A stretch of 64,000 nt of DNA, from NCBI GenBank assembly GCA_023957475.1, contig JAMLHA010000005.1:1-64000 (forward strand), written 5' to 3'. Position 1 is the first letter of the stretch. Each line of letters starts with the position of its first letter. Below are positions 14,616 through 25,127 of the stretch, piece after piece. A program made the position numbers and the translations under genes. This DNA is from Crocinitomicaceae bacterium. Its GTDB lineage: Bacteria > Bacteroidota > Bacteroidia > Flavobacteriales_D > Crocinitomicaceae. Below the pieces are notes generated by a model. That model was not told the origin of the DNA, did not search any database, and was given only the letters and a program-made list of their open reading frames with translations.

Positions 14616-16982
14616 TTAAAATGTTAATTGAACTTGTAAAATAAATGTACGTGGAGGTTGTATATCTCCAGGACGAGTAACGTATTCGTTGTTTAATAAA
14701 TTGTTTACAATAAACGAAACGCGATAATGTTCCAAGAAACGGTAACCAATTCTTGCATCAAATACCAACGCCCCTTTATCGTTCTTCTCTCTATATTCTC
14801 TTAATCCTGGCAAAATATATTGTCCCAAAATACCCTCCTCAAAGATACGATCAATATTGGCAACTCGACTGGTATATCTTGCAGAAAATCCTAAACTTGC
14901 ACCCCTCCATGTTGCTTCAATGTCGCCTTTAAACATGTGTCTAAAACGGTATTTCAACGTTTTATCATAAGATTCAACACCGTTTTCTACTTTATAAGTG
15001 CTCAATGTTAGCAGGTATAAAGAGTCTGTGTTCAGCGAAATAGGATTCATATAAGTATAACCAATCATGGAAGCCAATTCCACTTGACCAATTTTACCAA
15101 TGGATGAAAACGTTGCTTCTAACCCCATAATACGCGCAGATTCATTGTTGGCAGCCCTAAAACCAATCCATTTTCCTAAATATCCAGGATTATTTGGGTC
15201 TATTGATAAAGAAATAGAGTCAGGGTTGTAAATTCCAAACTCAAATTCCATCATATCATCGTATTGGTTCACAAAACCTGCAACGTCAAAAATTCCTTTC
15301 CAATTTTGGCCAATAGGAATTACTTGTTTGATACCAAATTCAGCAGCCCAACCTCTTTCTGGTCGTAACGATGGATTTGGAAAAATATTTAAAGCACCAA
15401 CACTTGTAACGGTATATCGTTCTGCCACAGATGGATAGCGAATACCCTGTCCATAAGAAGCTCTCAAATGCGTTCCTTTAACCGGTTCATAGTGAATACC
15501 CGCTCTAAATACTGGGTAAATAGGCATTTTAGCAGTTGAATCCTTTTTTAAATAAAAATAAGAATCACCTTGTCTGCCATCTTGTTCATAATATTCAGCA
15601 CGCACTCCCGCAGTTAAATCCAATTTCTTCCACAATTTTTGTTCCAATTGCAAATAGAAGGCGCCATTGAGTGAACTGTGTTTTCCGTATAAATTGGCAT
15701 TGATACCGTTGTGAATAACAGTTAAACCTGTTGTAACGGTCATACCGAAATCAAATTTTCGTTGGTATTGATAGTCGCCATACGACACCAAAGATGTCGA
15801 TGTTTGCGTTGGATTGTAAATATTCTTATTTTGCACATAATAAAACCTTGATTTCAAACTGTGTGCATTGTTGTATTTATCAAAATATTTGATGTATGGA
15901 TCGACATTTACTCGAACACCTCTAAAAAATCCAATTGTGGAGGCAGGATCTTCTGGATTTGCACCTCCCATAGGTTGATATCCCAACGAATCGCTTTCCC
16001 ACAGCATAAAATTATTGTTGCGTTGCAATTGAGCATTGAAATTCACTCCTGTTTTCAATCCTCGCACTTGTTTTGGGTGATAAAAGAACGTTCCTGAGAT
16101 ACGTCCTCTGTTTTCATCTTCCCCTTGACGGTATCCTTGAGCCGTTACTTTATTCGCCGATAATGTAAATCCAACTTGTCCAAAACGTTTTCCATAGTAC
16201 AAATCAAGCATGTCAAACATTGGGTTTGTTTTCCACCATCTGAGTGAGCTTCTTTTAGGATTGCCGTATAAACCAATTTGATACTTCATTCTGAATTCAC
16301 CTTTTTCATCTGGAATTCGTTCCGTTAATGAAATGATACCATTCAATGCTCCACTACCGTACAATACAGAAGAAGCACCTTTAATGACCTCAATTTGTGA
16401 AGCACTTTCCATCGGAATGGAATTAAATTTCACATCCCCTGCATCGGCAGAAACAAGCGGCATGCCGTCCCAAAGCACCATTACACGACTACCAGCTCCA
16501 TACGCAAAACCAGCACCTCCACGAATACTCACTTGCCCATCCATTGTCTGTACACCAGGCACTTGATCGATGGCATCTTCCAAATCTCTGAAACCTTTGT
16601 TATCCACCAAATCTGGACGCAATACATCCATAGAAACCGTTACTTCTTCAATTTTTTGGCCTCTTCTACCTGCTGTAACAACAACTGTTTCAATTGTTTT
16701 TGCTGTTTCAAACAAATTAATAGTTACTTCTCCTGGTTGCTGAACAACCAATGTGTCGTTTTGATAACCCGACAATGAAGTAATCAAGGTAATGGGAAAA
16801 TCTTCTTCTTTGGTAACAACACGAAAATTACCATCCAAATCTGTTACGGCATGTGCGTTGTTTGACGAAAAAATCTTTGCTCCAACCAATCCTTCTTTGT
16901 TTGATTTGTCTTTCACAGAGCCAGAAATCTGACTAAAAATAAATGTTGGCAACATAAAAAAAAGTGCAGAGAAATATTTCAT
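14616..16982 (-). CDS. TonB-dependent outer-membrane receptor
   Basis: A 788-residue outer-membrane receptor. It has a Sec signal peptide (MKYFSALFFMLPTFIFSQ), a carboxypeptidase-like regulatory domain at about 19-95 (ISGSVKDKSNKEGLVGAKIF), and a plug domain at about 110-220 with VSIRGGAGFAYGAGSRV and EVIKGASSVLYGSGALNG. A beta barrel ends in the aromatic FILQVQLTF. It imports a large substrate using TonB energy; the substrate is not indicated. There is no SusD-like partner beside it, which argues against a polysaccharide utilisation locus. It precedes kdsB by one base. Confidence 0.92.
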   Translation of the reverse strand: MKYFSALFFMLPTFIFSQISGSVKDKSNKEGLVGAKIFSSNNAHAVTDLDGNFRVVTKEEDFPITLITSLSGYQNDTLVVQQPGEVTINLFETAKTIETVVVTAGRRGQKIEEVTVSMDVLRPDLVDNKGFRDLEDAIDQVPGVQTMDGQVSIRGGAGFAYGAGSRVMVLWDGMPLVSADAGDVKFNSIPMESASQIEVIKGASSVLYGSGALNGIISLTERIPDEKGEFRMKYQIGLYGNPKRSSLRWWKTNPMFDMLDLYYGKRFGQVGFTLSANKVTAQGYRQGEDENRGRISGTFFYHPKQVRGLKTGVNFNAQLQRNNNFMLWESDSLGYQPMGGANPEDPASTIGFFRGVRVNVDPYIKYFDKYNNAHSLKSRFYYVQNKNIYNPTQTSTSLVSYGDYQYQRKFDFGMTVTTGLTVIHNGINANLYGKHSSLNGAFYLQLEQKLWKKLDLTAGVRAEYYEQDGRQGDSYFYLKKDSTAKMPIYPVFRAGIHYEPVKGTHLRASYGQGIRYPSVAERYTVTSVGALNIFPNPSLRPERGWAAEFGIKQVIPIGQNWKGIFDVAGFVNQYDDMMEFEFGIYNPDSISLSIDPNNPGYLGKWIGFRAANNESARIMGLEATFSSIGKIGQVELASMIGYTYMNPISLNTDSLYLLTLSTYKVENGVESYDKTLKYRFRHMFKGDIEATWRGASLGFSARYTSRVANIDRIFEEGILGQYILPGLREYREKNDKGALVFDARIGYRFLEHYRVSFIVNNLLNNEYVTRPGDIQPPRTFILQVQLTF

Positions 16983-17028
16983 ATTCTAAAAAAAGTTAGT
17001 AATTTCAAGTGACTAAAATAACAAAATT

Positions 17029-18126
17029 TTGAAATACACTAAACCAATTTATCAAATTGCATTGACACAATTGTGCGGTTTTGGTTCAATAAAAACCAAA
17101 CAATTACTATCAACTGTTGAAAATGAGGACACTATCTTTTCGTTGCCCTTAAAAAAATTAGCTGAGCAAACTGGATTTTCTTTGGATTCATTAAAAAAAA
17201 TGAACCGAGAAGAAGCCTTAGAAAAAGCTCAAGTGATTTACGACTCTTTGAGTCGATCAAACATCAATTACATATTTTACCGAGATGCAGCCTATCCGCG
17301 TCGGTTAAAACAATGTGAAGATGCCCCCATTGTCTTATATATTCGTGGAACTATTGATTTAAACAACACCAAATTTGTAGCAGTTGTTGGAACCAGAGAT
17401 GCCAGTGATTATGGAAAAAAGATTTGTTCCGAATTGATTCAACAATTTGCAGGCACAAATATCGTTGTTGTCAGCGGTATGGCTTATGGAGTAGATATAA
17501 CGGTGCATCAACTGTGTTTGCAGCACCAAGTAAAAACCATTGGTGTGATGGCACATGGATTGGAAATTGTTTACCCTCAATTACATCGTTCTACAGCTAA
17601 AAAAATGATTGACACAGGCTGTTTGTTATCCGAATATCCTCCAGGAACAAAACCAGATAAAGAACATTTTCCGATGCGCAATCGAATTGTGGCAGGTATG
17701 TGCGATGCAACAATTGTTGTAGAAAGTAAAATTAAAGGAGGATCGTTAATTACAGCCGATTTAGCCAATGATTACAGTCGCGATGTCTTTGCCTATCCTG
17801 GAAACATTTTTGATGAAAATTCAGAAGGGTGTAATTTGTTAATTGCGAGCAATAAAGCTCATTTAATAAGAAATGGAGGTGATTTTATAAAAAAAATGGG
17901 GTGGGATTTATTGGTCAAAGCACCTGTGCAACGCACCATTTTTCCAACGTTAACCACAGAAGAACAAGAAGTTATTACACTTTTAGAAAAGAATGGAAAC
18001 ATGAATATTGACGCGCTATCTATGCAACTAAAATTTCCTTCTTCTAAGTTAAATGTGTTGCTGTTTCAATTAGAAATGAACGGAATAGTGGCTTTAAAAC
18101 CAGGTAATCGTTGTCAATTGGTGTGA
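17029..18126 (+). CDS. dprA: DNA-processing protein DprA
   Basis: Loads RecA on incoming single-stranded DNA during natural transformation. It has 365 residues with an N-terminal helical region (GFGSIKTKQLLS, a helix-hairpin-helix-like stretch). The Rossmann-fold core contains VAVVGTRDASDYGKK, VVSGMAYGVDITVHQ, EYPPGTKPDKEHFPMRNRIV and ESKIKGGSLITADLA. A C-terminal winged-helix-like end follows. The start is a TTG at 17029: no ATG precedes the conserved N-terminus, and the next Met is residue 58. It is divergent from the receptor gene with 46 bases between starts. Confidence 0.95.
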   Translation: MKYTKPIYQIALTQLCGFGSIKTKQLLSTVENEDTIFSLPLKKLAEQTGFSLDSLKKMNREEALEKAQVIYDSLSRSNINYIFYRDAAYPRRLKQCEDAPIVLYIRGTIDLNNTKFVAVVGTRDASDYGKKICSELIQQFAGTNIVVVSGMAYGVDITVHQLCLQHQVKTIGVMAHGLEIVYPQLHRSTAKKMIDTGCLLSEYPPGTKPDKEHFPMRNRIVAGMCDATIVVESKIKGGSLITADLANDYSRDVFAYPGNIFDENSEGCNLLIASNKAHLIRNGGDFIKKMGWDLLVKAPVQRTIFPTLTTEEQEVITLLEKNGNMNIDALSMQLKFPSSKLNVLLFQLEMNGIVALKPGNRCQLV

Positions 18127-18177
18127 TAATTTTATTTTTTTTATCGTTATGTTTTTTCAATACATTATCTTTACTGT

Positions 18178-19563
18178 ATGAATCAGCACATTCTATTTTT
18201 TGAAAAATTGTTGGCCAATAACTGTTTTTCTGATGAAGCAACTCGACAACAGTACAGCCATGATGAAACTGAAGATATTCATCGTGTTCCTGCATGTGTG
18301 TTAAAACCGTCAACTGTTGAGGAAGTTTCTCAAATCCTTCGTTATTGCAACGAGAATAAATTGCCTGTTACTCCAATAGGTGCACGCACTGGGTTAAGTG
18401 GCGGAGCAATTCCCCTTGAACAAGGTGTTGCCCTTTCAATGGAACGTTTTAATAAGATTTTGACTATTGATGAAAAAAACCATCAAGTTATTACAGAACC
18501 AGGAGTAATTACCCAAGCATTACAAGATACACTCAAAGAAAAAGGATTGTTTTATCCACCCGACCCTGCAAGCAAAGGTAGTTGTTTCATCGGTGGGAAT
18601 GTGTCTGAAAATTCCGGTGGACCAAAAGCAGTAAAATATGGCGTGACAAAAGACTATGTGTTAAATTTAGAAGTTGTTTTGGCAAATGGTGAGGTTATTT
18701 GGACTGGCGCCAATGTACTTAAAAATGCTACTGGTTATAATTTAACGCAGCTGATTGTGGGCTCAGAAGGCACATTGGGTATCGTCACAAAAATTGTTTT
18801 GAAATTACTCCCTCATCCTACAGAAAGCCTTTTGCTATTGGTTCCTTTTTTCTCAGCAGAGCAAGCGTGTGAAGCTGTTGCCGCAATTTATCAACAAGGG
18901 ATTATTCCAAGTGGCTTAGAGTTTATGGAACGTGATGCTCTTGTTTGGTCGCAAGAATTTACACAAGATTATTCCATCAAAATAAAAGAAAATCACCAAG
19001 CACATCTTTTAATTGAATTGGATGGATTTAACATGGATTTATTGATGAGTGATTGTGAATCAATCATGACTGTATTGGAACGATTTGAAACAGATGAAGT
19101 GCTTTTTGCCGATTCTCAAGCACAAAAAGACAAGCTTTGGAATTTGAGAAGAAAAGTTGCCGAAGCAGTTCGTTCTCGTTCCATCTACAAAGAAGAAGAT
19201 ACGGTTGTTCCAAGGTTTGCCCTTCCAAAACTATTGACATTTATCAAATCGTTAGAAAAAGATTTTGGTTTTAAATCGGTTTGTTACGGTCATGCTGGAG
19301 ATGGAAATTTGCACGTCAACATTATTAAAGGTGATTTATCCAACGAAAAATGGGATAAAGAATTAACCAGTGTAATTCGACGATTGTTTGAAAAAGTGGT
19401 AGAACTTGGGGGTACTATTTCAGGTGAACACGGAATTGGATTGGTGCAAAAACAATACATGGATATTGCTTTTAATTCAGCCCAATTAAACTTGATGAAG
19501 GCCATAAAACAAGTGTTTGACCCCAATGATATTTTAAATCCAGGAAAAATTTTTAATGATTAA
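18178..19563 (+). CDS. FAD-linked oxidase (GlcD / D-lactate dehydrogenase type)
   Basis: A 461-residue flavin enzyme that oxidises a 2-hydroxy acid such as glycolate or D-lactate to the keto acid. The FAD_binding_4 domain shows PVTPIGARTGLSGGAIPLE and NVSENSGGPKAVKYG, then TGYNLTQLIVGSEGTLGIVT. The FAD-oxidase C-terminal domain contains CYGHAGDGNLHVNI and GGTISGEHGIGLVQKQYM, the metal and substrate histidines of the family. A TATCTTTA box lies just upstream. The substrate cannot be decided. The genes on both sides are unrelated. Confidence 0.9.
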   Translation: MNQHILFFEKLLANNCFSDEATRQQYSHDETEDIHRVPACVLKPSTVEEVSQILRYCNENKLPVTPIGARTGLSGGAIPLEQGVALSMERFNKILTIDEKNHQVITEPGVITQALQDTLKEKGLFYPPDPASKGSCFIGGNVSENSGGPKAVKYGVTKDYVLNLEVVLANGEVIWTGANVLKNATGYNLTQLIVGSEGTLGIVTKIVLKLLPHPTESLLLLVPFFSAEQACEAVAAIYQQGIIPSGLEFMERDALVWSQEFTQDYSIKIKENHQAHLLIELDGFNMDLLMSDCESIMTVLERFETDEVLFADSQAQKDKLWNLRRKVAEAVRSRSIYKEEDTVVPRFALPKLLTFIKSLEKDFGFKSVCYGHAGDGNLHVNIIKGDLSNEKWDKELTSVIRRLFEKVVELGGTISGEHGIGLVQKQYMDIAFNSAQLNLMKAIKQVFDPNDILNPGKIFND

Positions 19564-19578
19564 TTACTCTCCAATCAA

Positions 19579-19586
19579 TATTTTTG
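19579..19586 (+). promoter_or_regulatory. -7 box of porZ
   Basis: TATTTTTG matches TAnnTTTG and lies 25 bases before the porZ start, just after the stop codon of the upstream oxidase gene. Confidence 0.5.
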
Positions 19587-19611
19587 TGAAAATTGCGTTA
19601 ATGAAATTGAT

Positions 19612-21933
19612 ATGAAATACACTCTTTTGATTTTTTTTCTTGGCTTACTCTATTCTTCATTTGCCCAAATTGGAACTGACGAGTGGCGCATTCACTCTGA
19701 AAACAGAAATGCCAAAGACATTGCCGCAATGGGTTCTTCCGTTTTTTCCGCTTTTGATGCAACTTTATTAGAATACGATGTTGATCACAATGAAATATCC
19801 ACTTGGGATGTAACAAATGGTTTGTCAGATATTAAACTTGAAAAATTAGGTGAACATACCTCTTCAGGAAGTATTTTTATCGGTTATGAAAATGGCAACA
19901 TCGACCAAATAAAAAAAGGTCAGATTATCAATATACCAGGCTTAAAACTTGCACCAATTTTAGGGTCAAAAACGATCTATTCCATTAAATCAAAAGGTGG
20001 TTATACGTATTTTGCCACAGGTATGGGGATCTTAAAAATCAACCCCAATAAAAGTGAAATCTCTGAAACTTTTTATCCCGGTGGTGGATACGAAGAAATT
20101 ATAGACATAGCCTTTAAAGGTGATAGCATATTTGCTTTGACAAAAAATAGACTATACGTAAGTAGCTTGCTTAATCCCGCCATTGCAGATTCTAGTCAAT
20201 GGAAAGAAGACATGCGCTTGCCAATCATTTCAGACCCACAATACCACTATAAAAACATTGAATATTGGAATGACAGCCTTTACTTTTTGAAAAAAACAGA
20301 TGGTTGGGGATTGGATTCTGTCTTTGTTTCTCGACCTACAGGCCCGGCGCAATTAATAGATTTGAATGTATGGGGTGAAATTAATTCACTCGTTGTTAAA
20401 GATAATTTTCTAACGATGAATGGAAGTGGCATTCATGTACAATTTAATCCTGATCTTTCCTACCGGTTTTTTTACCAAAAATACAGCACCAATGAAGATG
20501 TACAATTAAATAACATGGTCCTTTTTAAAGGTTTAAACTATTTTGCAGATGCCGATTTAGGACTTGTTAAACGTAATGTTGACGGAAGTTGTGAAAAAAT
20601 AAGCTTTAGTGGTTCTTATAGAAATACGTATTATTCAATGGATTGGAACAAAGGCGTGATGGCCATTACTCCTGGAACATTAACCGGAAATAATTACGCC
20701 ACATACACCCAGCCGGGTTTAATGTTGTTTGAAAAAGAAAAATGGTCGTATGTTGGATTAGGTGGAAACCCTAAACTATCAATTAATAAAACATGGGATA
20801 TTGTTTCTGTTGCCGTAAACCCATCCAATGAAAATAAAATTGCTCTGGGAGGTGCATGTACTACACCAGTGCTTTTGGTTGATAAAAACACTGCAACTGT
20901 TACCGATACGTTCGGATTGTATAATTCCACACTTGAAGGCAGCAATAGGGTGGTAATTAGTTCGCTAACATACGACGATGAAGAAAATTTGTGGTTATTA
21001 AACAGCAGTTCAACCAAACCATTGAAATTGATGACAAAAAGTGGTGATTGGTATGAGTTTAGTTTGGGCGCGATGGCCAGTAACAAATCCACAAGAAAGT
21101 TGTATTGTGATTACAACGGCACTATTTGGGCATCTATTTTTAACACAGGCTTGGTTGGTTACAAACCTGGTTCATCCGTTACTTCTTCATCCGATGATAA
21201 AACATTATTTCTAAATACAGGTGATTATACTGGGAAATTACCTTCTAACATTGTTACAGCAATGATTATGGATTTTGACAACCGATTATGGATAGGAACA
21301 GATAGTGGATTTGGTATTTTATACAACCCAGAAGAAGCTTTTGACGCTGGAGCTGGTAATTACAACATTCAACGACCTAAAATAAGCGTAAATGGCGAGG
21401 TTGATTATATTTTGGGTAGTCTATACATCAACGATATTGAAGTGGATGGAGGAAATCGAAAATGGATTGCAACAGCAAATTCGGGTATGATTTTATTGTC
21501 TGCCGATGGATTGACCATTATTAAGCATTTTACAACAGATAATTCTCCTTTGATTTCAAACAATATTTTAGATCTTGAAATCGATCACAAAACAGGTGAA
21601 GTTTTTATTGTAACAGATAGAGGGCTCATGTCTTACAGAGGTGATGCTACTTACGAAGACGAAAAATATTCGGACGTTAAAATATTTCCCAACCCTGCAC
21701 GCCCCGATTTTGATGGATTGATTACTATTCAAGGTATTCGTTATGATTCAGATGTGAAAATTACAGATGTAGCAGGAAATTTGGTTTATAAAACAACCTC
21801 AAACGGTGGTACAGCAACCTGGAATGGTAAAACAGTATCTGGGGAAAAAGTTGCTTCGGGTGTTTATCTTATTTGGACAGCATCCAACATTCACAAAGGT
21901 CGATATGTTGGTAAAGTTGTGGTTGTCAATTAA
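19612..21933 (+). CDS. porZ: Type IX secretion system protein PorZ
   Basis: A cell-surface component of the type IX secretion attachment complex. It has 773 residues with signal peptide MKYTLLIFFLGLLYSSFAQ, then two beta-propeller-like regions (for example GTDEWRIHSENRNAKDIAAM, NRLWIGTDSGFGILYNP, RKWIATANSGMILLS). A C-terminal Por-type domain of about 85 residues begins at VKIFPNPARPDFDG and ends in YVGKVVVVN. The gene directly precedes recO by five bases, the order I know from other Bacteroidetes. It implies that the many sorting-domain proteins in this window are exported by this route. Confidence 0.88.
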   Translation: MKYTLLIFFLGLLYSSFAQIGTDEWRIHSENRNAKDIAAMGSSVFSAFDATLLEYDVDHNEISTWDVTNGLSDIKLEKLGEHTSSGSIFIGYENGNIDQIKKGQIINIPGLKLAPILGSKTIYSIKSKGGYTYFATGMGILKINPNKSEISETFYPGGGYEEIIDIAFKGDSIFALTKNRLYVSSLLNPAIADSSQWKEDMRLPIISDPQYHYKNIEYWNDSLYFLKKTDGWGLDSVFVSRPTGPAQLIDLNVWGEINSLVVKDNFLTMNGSGIHVQFNPDLSYRFFYQKYSTNEDVQLNNMVLFKGLNYFADADLGLVKRNVDGSCEKISFSGSYRNTYYSMDWNKGVMAITPGTLTGNNYATYTQPGLMLFEKEKWSYVGLGGNPKLSINKTWDIVSVAVNPSNENKIALGGACTTPVLLVDKNTATVTDTFGLYNSTLEGSNRVVISSLTYDDEENLWLLNSSSTKPLKLMTKSGDWYEFSLGAMASNKSTRKLYCDYNGTIWASIFNTGLVGYKPGSSVTSSSDDKTLFLNTGDYTGKLPSNIVTAMIMDFDNRLWIGTDSGFGILYNPEEAFDAGAGNYNIQRPKISVNGEVDYILGSLYINDIEVDGGNRKWIATANSGMILLSADGLTIIKHFTTDNSPLISNNILDLEIDHKTGEVFIVTDRGLMSYRGDATYEDEKYSDVKIFPNPARPDFDGLITIQGIRYDSDVKITDVAGNLVYKTTSNGGTATWNGKTVSGEKVASGVYLIWTASNIHKGRYVGKVVVVN

Positions 21934-21938
21934 TTATC

Positions 21939-22625
21939 ATGAAACAAACCGATTTGGGTCTATTTTTACACCGCACATCTTATTCTGAATCGAGTTTAAT
22001 TACAACATTCTATACCCAACATAATGGTCTTCAAAAGTTCGTTTATCAAGGAGCAAAGAAAAAAAACGCCAATTTGTTTCCAATGGGACTCTATGAGTTG
22101 ACCTTTTATCATCGGCCAGACTCCGAATTAGGAAAATTAACACAAGCAGATACCGTTCTTCCCACACATTCAATTCTTACAAATCCAATAAAAAGTTTAA
22201 TTGCTTTTTTTATTACCGATATTGTCAAGCAAACATTAAAAACAAATGAACAAGAACAAGTCGTTTTTGACTTTTTAAAAACAACTTCAATAACATTGGA
22301 TAGTTCGGAAGATTTGGTGGTATTTCCTCTTGTTTTTCTGGTAGAATATTCTTTTTATATTGGCATACAACCTCAGTTTAACGAAGGCGAAAAACCGTTG
22401 TATTTCAACTTGAAAGAGGGTGAGTTTCATGAAGACTACCGAATTGGAGAGTTGTGTGAATCTGGGGAAAACGCACGTCAATTGGCAAATTTGTTTCAGA
22501 ACAAATCATGTGATGTACGTTTTAGAAAACAGGGGTTGGAGTTGTTACTCAATTATTATCAATTGCACATCCCCAAATTTGATGTTAAGACATCTTTGGA
22601 TATAATTCGCGAAGTATTGATGTAA
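21939..22625 (+). CDS. recO: DNA repair protein RecO
   Basis: Recombination mediator that works with RecF and RecR to load RecA at single-strand gaps. It has 228 residues. The N-terminal OB fold begins TDLGLFLHRTSYSESSLITT and contains KFVYQGAKKKNANLF; a helical C-terminal domain follows. The four-cysteine zinc site of some RecO proteins is not present, as often in Bacteroidetes. It follows porZ after five bases and is likely co-transcribed. Confidence 0.92.
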   Translation: MKQTDLGLFLHRTSYSESSLITTFYTQHNGLQKFVYQGAKKKNANLFPMGLYELTFYHRPDSELGKLTQADTVLPTHSILTNPIKSLIAFFITDIVKQTLKTNEQEQVVFDFLKTTSITLDSSEDLVVFPLVFLVEYSFYIGIQPQFNEGEKPLYFNLKEGEFHEDYRIGELCESGENARQLANLFQNKSCDVRFRKQGLELLLNYYQLHIPKFDVKTSLDIIREVLM

Positions 22626-22629
22626 TCAT

Positions 22630-22637
22630 TATCTTTG
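22630..22637 (+). promoter_or_regulatory. -7 box upstream of DUF5686 gene
   Basis: TATCTTTG matches TAnnTTTG, 70 bases before the start at 22707, directly after recO. Confidence 0.45.
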
Positions 22638-22706
22638 TGAAAATATTTTTTACATTGTACTTTAGTAAGTATTTATGAATTAACTTGTTATAAATCAATA
22701 CGATTA

Positions 22707-25127
22707 ATGAATTTTAAGCATCTTTTTATTGTTTTCACTGTACTTGTTTCAGGCTTTTCCTTTTCGCAAAAACAATTAACCGTCTTGGATGATTCGGGAT
22801 TAGAACCCATGCCCTTTGTAAAAATATTTCCCGATACAGGCAAACCTTTTTATACCAATGTTGATGGAAGTGCATACATTTCTGACAGTATAACATCAAT
22901 TAAATTATCGTTTACTGGTTTTAACGATACCACCATTGTTGTGGGGGATTCGGCTCAATTAATTGTTCAAATGAAAAGTACAGCAACTACTTTTAACGAA
23001 GTTGTAGTGCTACCAGGTGTCAACCCTGCGTTGAGAATTATTGAAAATGCCATTGAAAACCGAAAAATCAACCATCCGTTAAAAAACGATGCGTTTACGT
23101 ATGAAAGTTATAGCAAATTTTTATTTGATGTTGATACTATATTGCAAAATAAAATAAAAAACACGCCTTATAACCCCGATGACACTGTTATCAATAAATT
23201 GAGAACACAACATATTTTCTTATTAGAAAGTGCAACAGAACGTACATTTATTCCGCCATCAAAAGACAAAGAGACGATAACTGCATATAAAATATCCGGA
23301 TTAAATAATCCTTTATTTTCATCCTTTGCTCAAACAACTCAAACATTTCATTTTTATGACAATCAATTTGAATTGTTGCAAAACAAGTATTTAAGCCCTA
23401 TTGCTTTTGGTGCGCCAAGTAAATATTTCTATTTAATTAAAGATACAACCATCAATGGCACTGATACTACATTTATCATTTCATTCAGGCCTCGCCCAGA
23501 AACGAAGGTTGATTGTATGAAAGGTGTTTTATATATCAATACAAACAAGTTTGCTTTAGAAAGAATTATTGCAGAACCAGCAAAAGAATCGGGTGGAATG
23601 AAAATTAAAATCATTCAAGAGTATCAATTTGTTGACGGGAAAAAATGGTTTCCTGTTAACCTAAAAACAATTGCCGATTTGAAAGGACTTCAATATTCCA
23701 TTGGTAAAGAAAATGGTTATTTAGTTGGAAAAGGAACAACTTATATTTCAAACATAAAAATTAATCCTGACAACCTAAAAAAAACAGGGTTCAATAACTT
23801 AAATCTTACAACTGATTTGAATGCAGGTAAAAAAACAGATGAAGATTGGGCTACTTTAAGAAAAGATTCTTTGACTGATAGAGATGCCAATACTTACCAC
23901 GTTTTAGACAGTTTAAGTCAAGCCAATAATTTTGATAAAAAACTCAATACCCTTATTGCATTGATGACAGGGAAAATTGTTGCTGGACCCGTTGCCTTTC
24001 CTATCAATCGGGTTATTGATTACAACCTTCACGAAGGCTATCGTTTGGGTTTGGGATTGGAAACATCTGAACGATTGATGCAAAACATTGTTGTAGGTGG
24101 TTATTTTGCTTGGGGAACAAAAGATAAAGATTGGAAATATGGAGGATATTCCTTGTTTCACCTCAATAAGCGATTAGGAATGAGCATCGGGTTGAAGTTC
24201 CAACAAGATGTTATCAATAGAGGTTCAAATGCATTTTCAAGTGCTGGTTGGGACTTAACTTCTCCACAATTACTAACCAATTTCTACCAACGATATATGG
24301 ATCGTCAACGGTTGGCAGAAATTAATTATACCATTTCTCCATTGGGTAATTTATCGTTCAACTTATTGGGTAATTACCAACGAATTGATTTTACACATAA
24401 ATACCAATATACCGATTTAACTGGAGTCAACTACGATAAAAAAATAGATGTTGCAGAAATTGCATTGGAAACAAAGTGGAATATTCGTCAACGCACCTTC
24501 ATGCTTGGTACCATCAAAATGCCACAACCAACCAAATACCCAAGATTTCAATTTAAAATTGCGAAAGGAATATCGGGGATAGCACAATCAAAAGTAGATT
24601 ATTGGCGTTTGTATATAGCAATGGATGAAGATTTTTCAGGTTTACGTTGGGGGAAATTTAACCTTCACTTAGATGCTTCACAATCATTTGGTGATGTGCC
24701 AATGTTGTTCAAACAATACAATTTTGGTACGCGAAGAGATTGGGGTGTTGTTACCTCAAACGTTATGGAAACTGCTTATCCAGGTGAATTTTATCACGTT
24801 AGACAAGCTACATTGATTGTGCGCTACACAACGCCTGCAATCAAATCCAAGAAAAAATGGTTTGCTCCCGAATTTACTTTTCACCATGGCTTAGCTTATG
24901 GAGATTTTTCAAACAGTGCGCAACACAATGTTACCTTTTGGACAATGGAAAAAGGTTTGTTTGAAGGAGGTTTAATCATTTCTGGAATCATTAATTACAG
25001 AATTATTAAACTCGGAGCAGGTGTATTTTATAGATATGGACACTATTCCGATCCAAATGCGGTGAAGAATTTGGTTCCTAAGATCAGTATTACGATTTCC
25101 AACCTACAACAGTTGGGTGGTAATTAA
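22707..25127 (+). CDS. DUF5686 outer-membrane protein with regulatory-like N-terminus
   Basis: An 806-residue protein of the Bacteroidetes DUF5686 family. After the signal peptide (MNFKHLFIVFTVLVSGFSFS) comes a carboxypeptidase-like beta-sandwich (about 25-95), then the family's conserved region (RIIENAIENRKINHPLKNDA, SYSKFLFDVD). A long C-terminal part with alternating aromatic strands suggests an outer-membrane barrel. Function is not established; a transport or surface-assembly role is guessed. Its stop overlaps that of the convergent dehydrogenase gene. Confidence 0.82.
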   Translation: MNFKHLFIVFTVLVSGFSFSQKQLTVLDDSGLEPMPFVKIFPDTGKPFYTNVDGSAYISDSITSIKLSFTGFNDTTIVVGDSAQLIVQMKSTATTFNEVVVLPGVNPALRIIENAIENRKINHPLKNDAFTYESYSKFLFDVDTILQNKIKNTPYNPDDTVINKLRTQHIFLLESATERTFIPPSKDKETITAYKISGLNNPLFSSFAQTTQTFHFYDNQFELLQNKYLSPIAFGAPSKYFYLIKDTTINGTDTTFIISFRPRPETKVDCMKGVLYINTNKFALERIIAEPAKESGGMKIKIIQEYQFVDGKKWFPVNLKTIADLKGLQYSIGKENGYLVGKGTTYISNIKINPDNLKKTGFNNLNLTTDLNAGKKTDEDWATLRKDSLTDRDANTYHVLDSLSQANNFDKKLNTLIALMTGKIVAGPVAFPINRVIDYNLHEGYRLGLGLETSERLMQNIVVGGYFAWGTKDKDWKYGGYSLFHLNKRLGMSIGLKFQQDVINRGSNAFSSAGWDLTSPQLLTNFYQRYMDRQRLAEINYTISPLGNLSFNLLGNYQRIDFTHKYQYTDLTGVNYDKKIDVAEIALETKWNIRQRTFMLGTIKMPQPTKYPRFQFKIAKGISGIAQSKVDYWRLYIAMDEDFSGLRWGKFNLHLDASQSFGDVPMLFKQYNFGTRRDWGVVTSNVMETAYPGEFYHVRQATLIVRYTTPAIKSKKKWFAPEFTFHHGLAYGDFSNSAQHNVTFWTMEKGLFEGGLIISGIINYRIIKLGAGVFYRYGHYSDPNAVKNLVPKISITISNLQQLGGN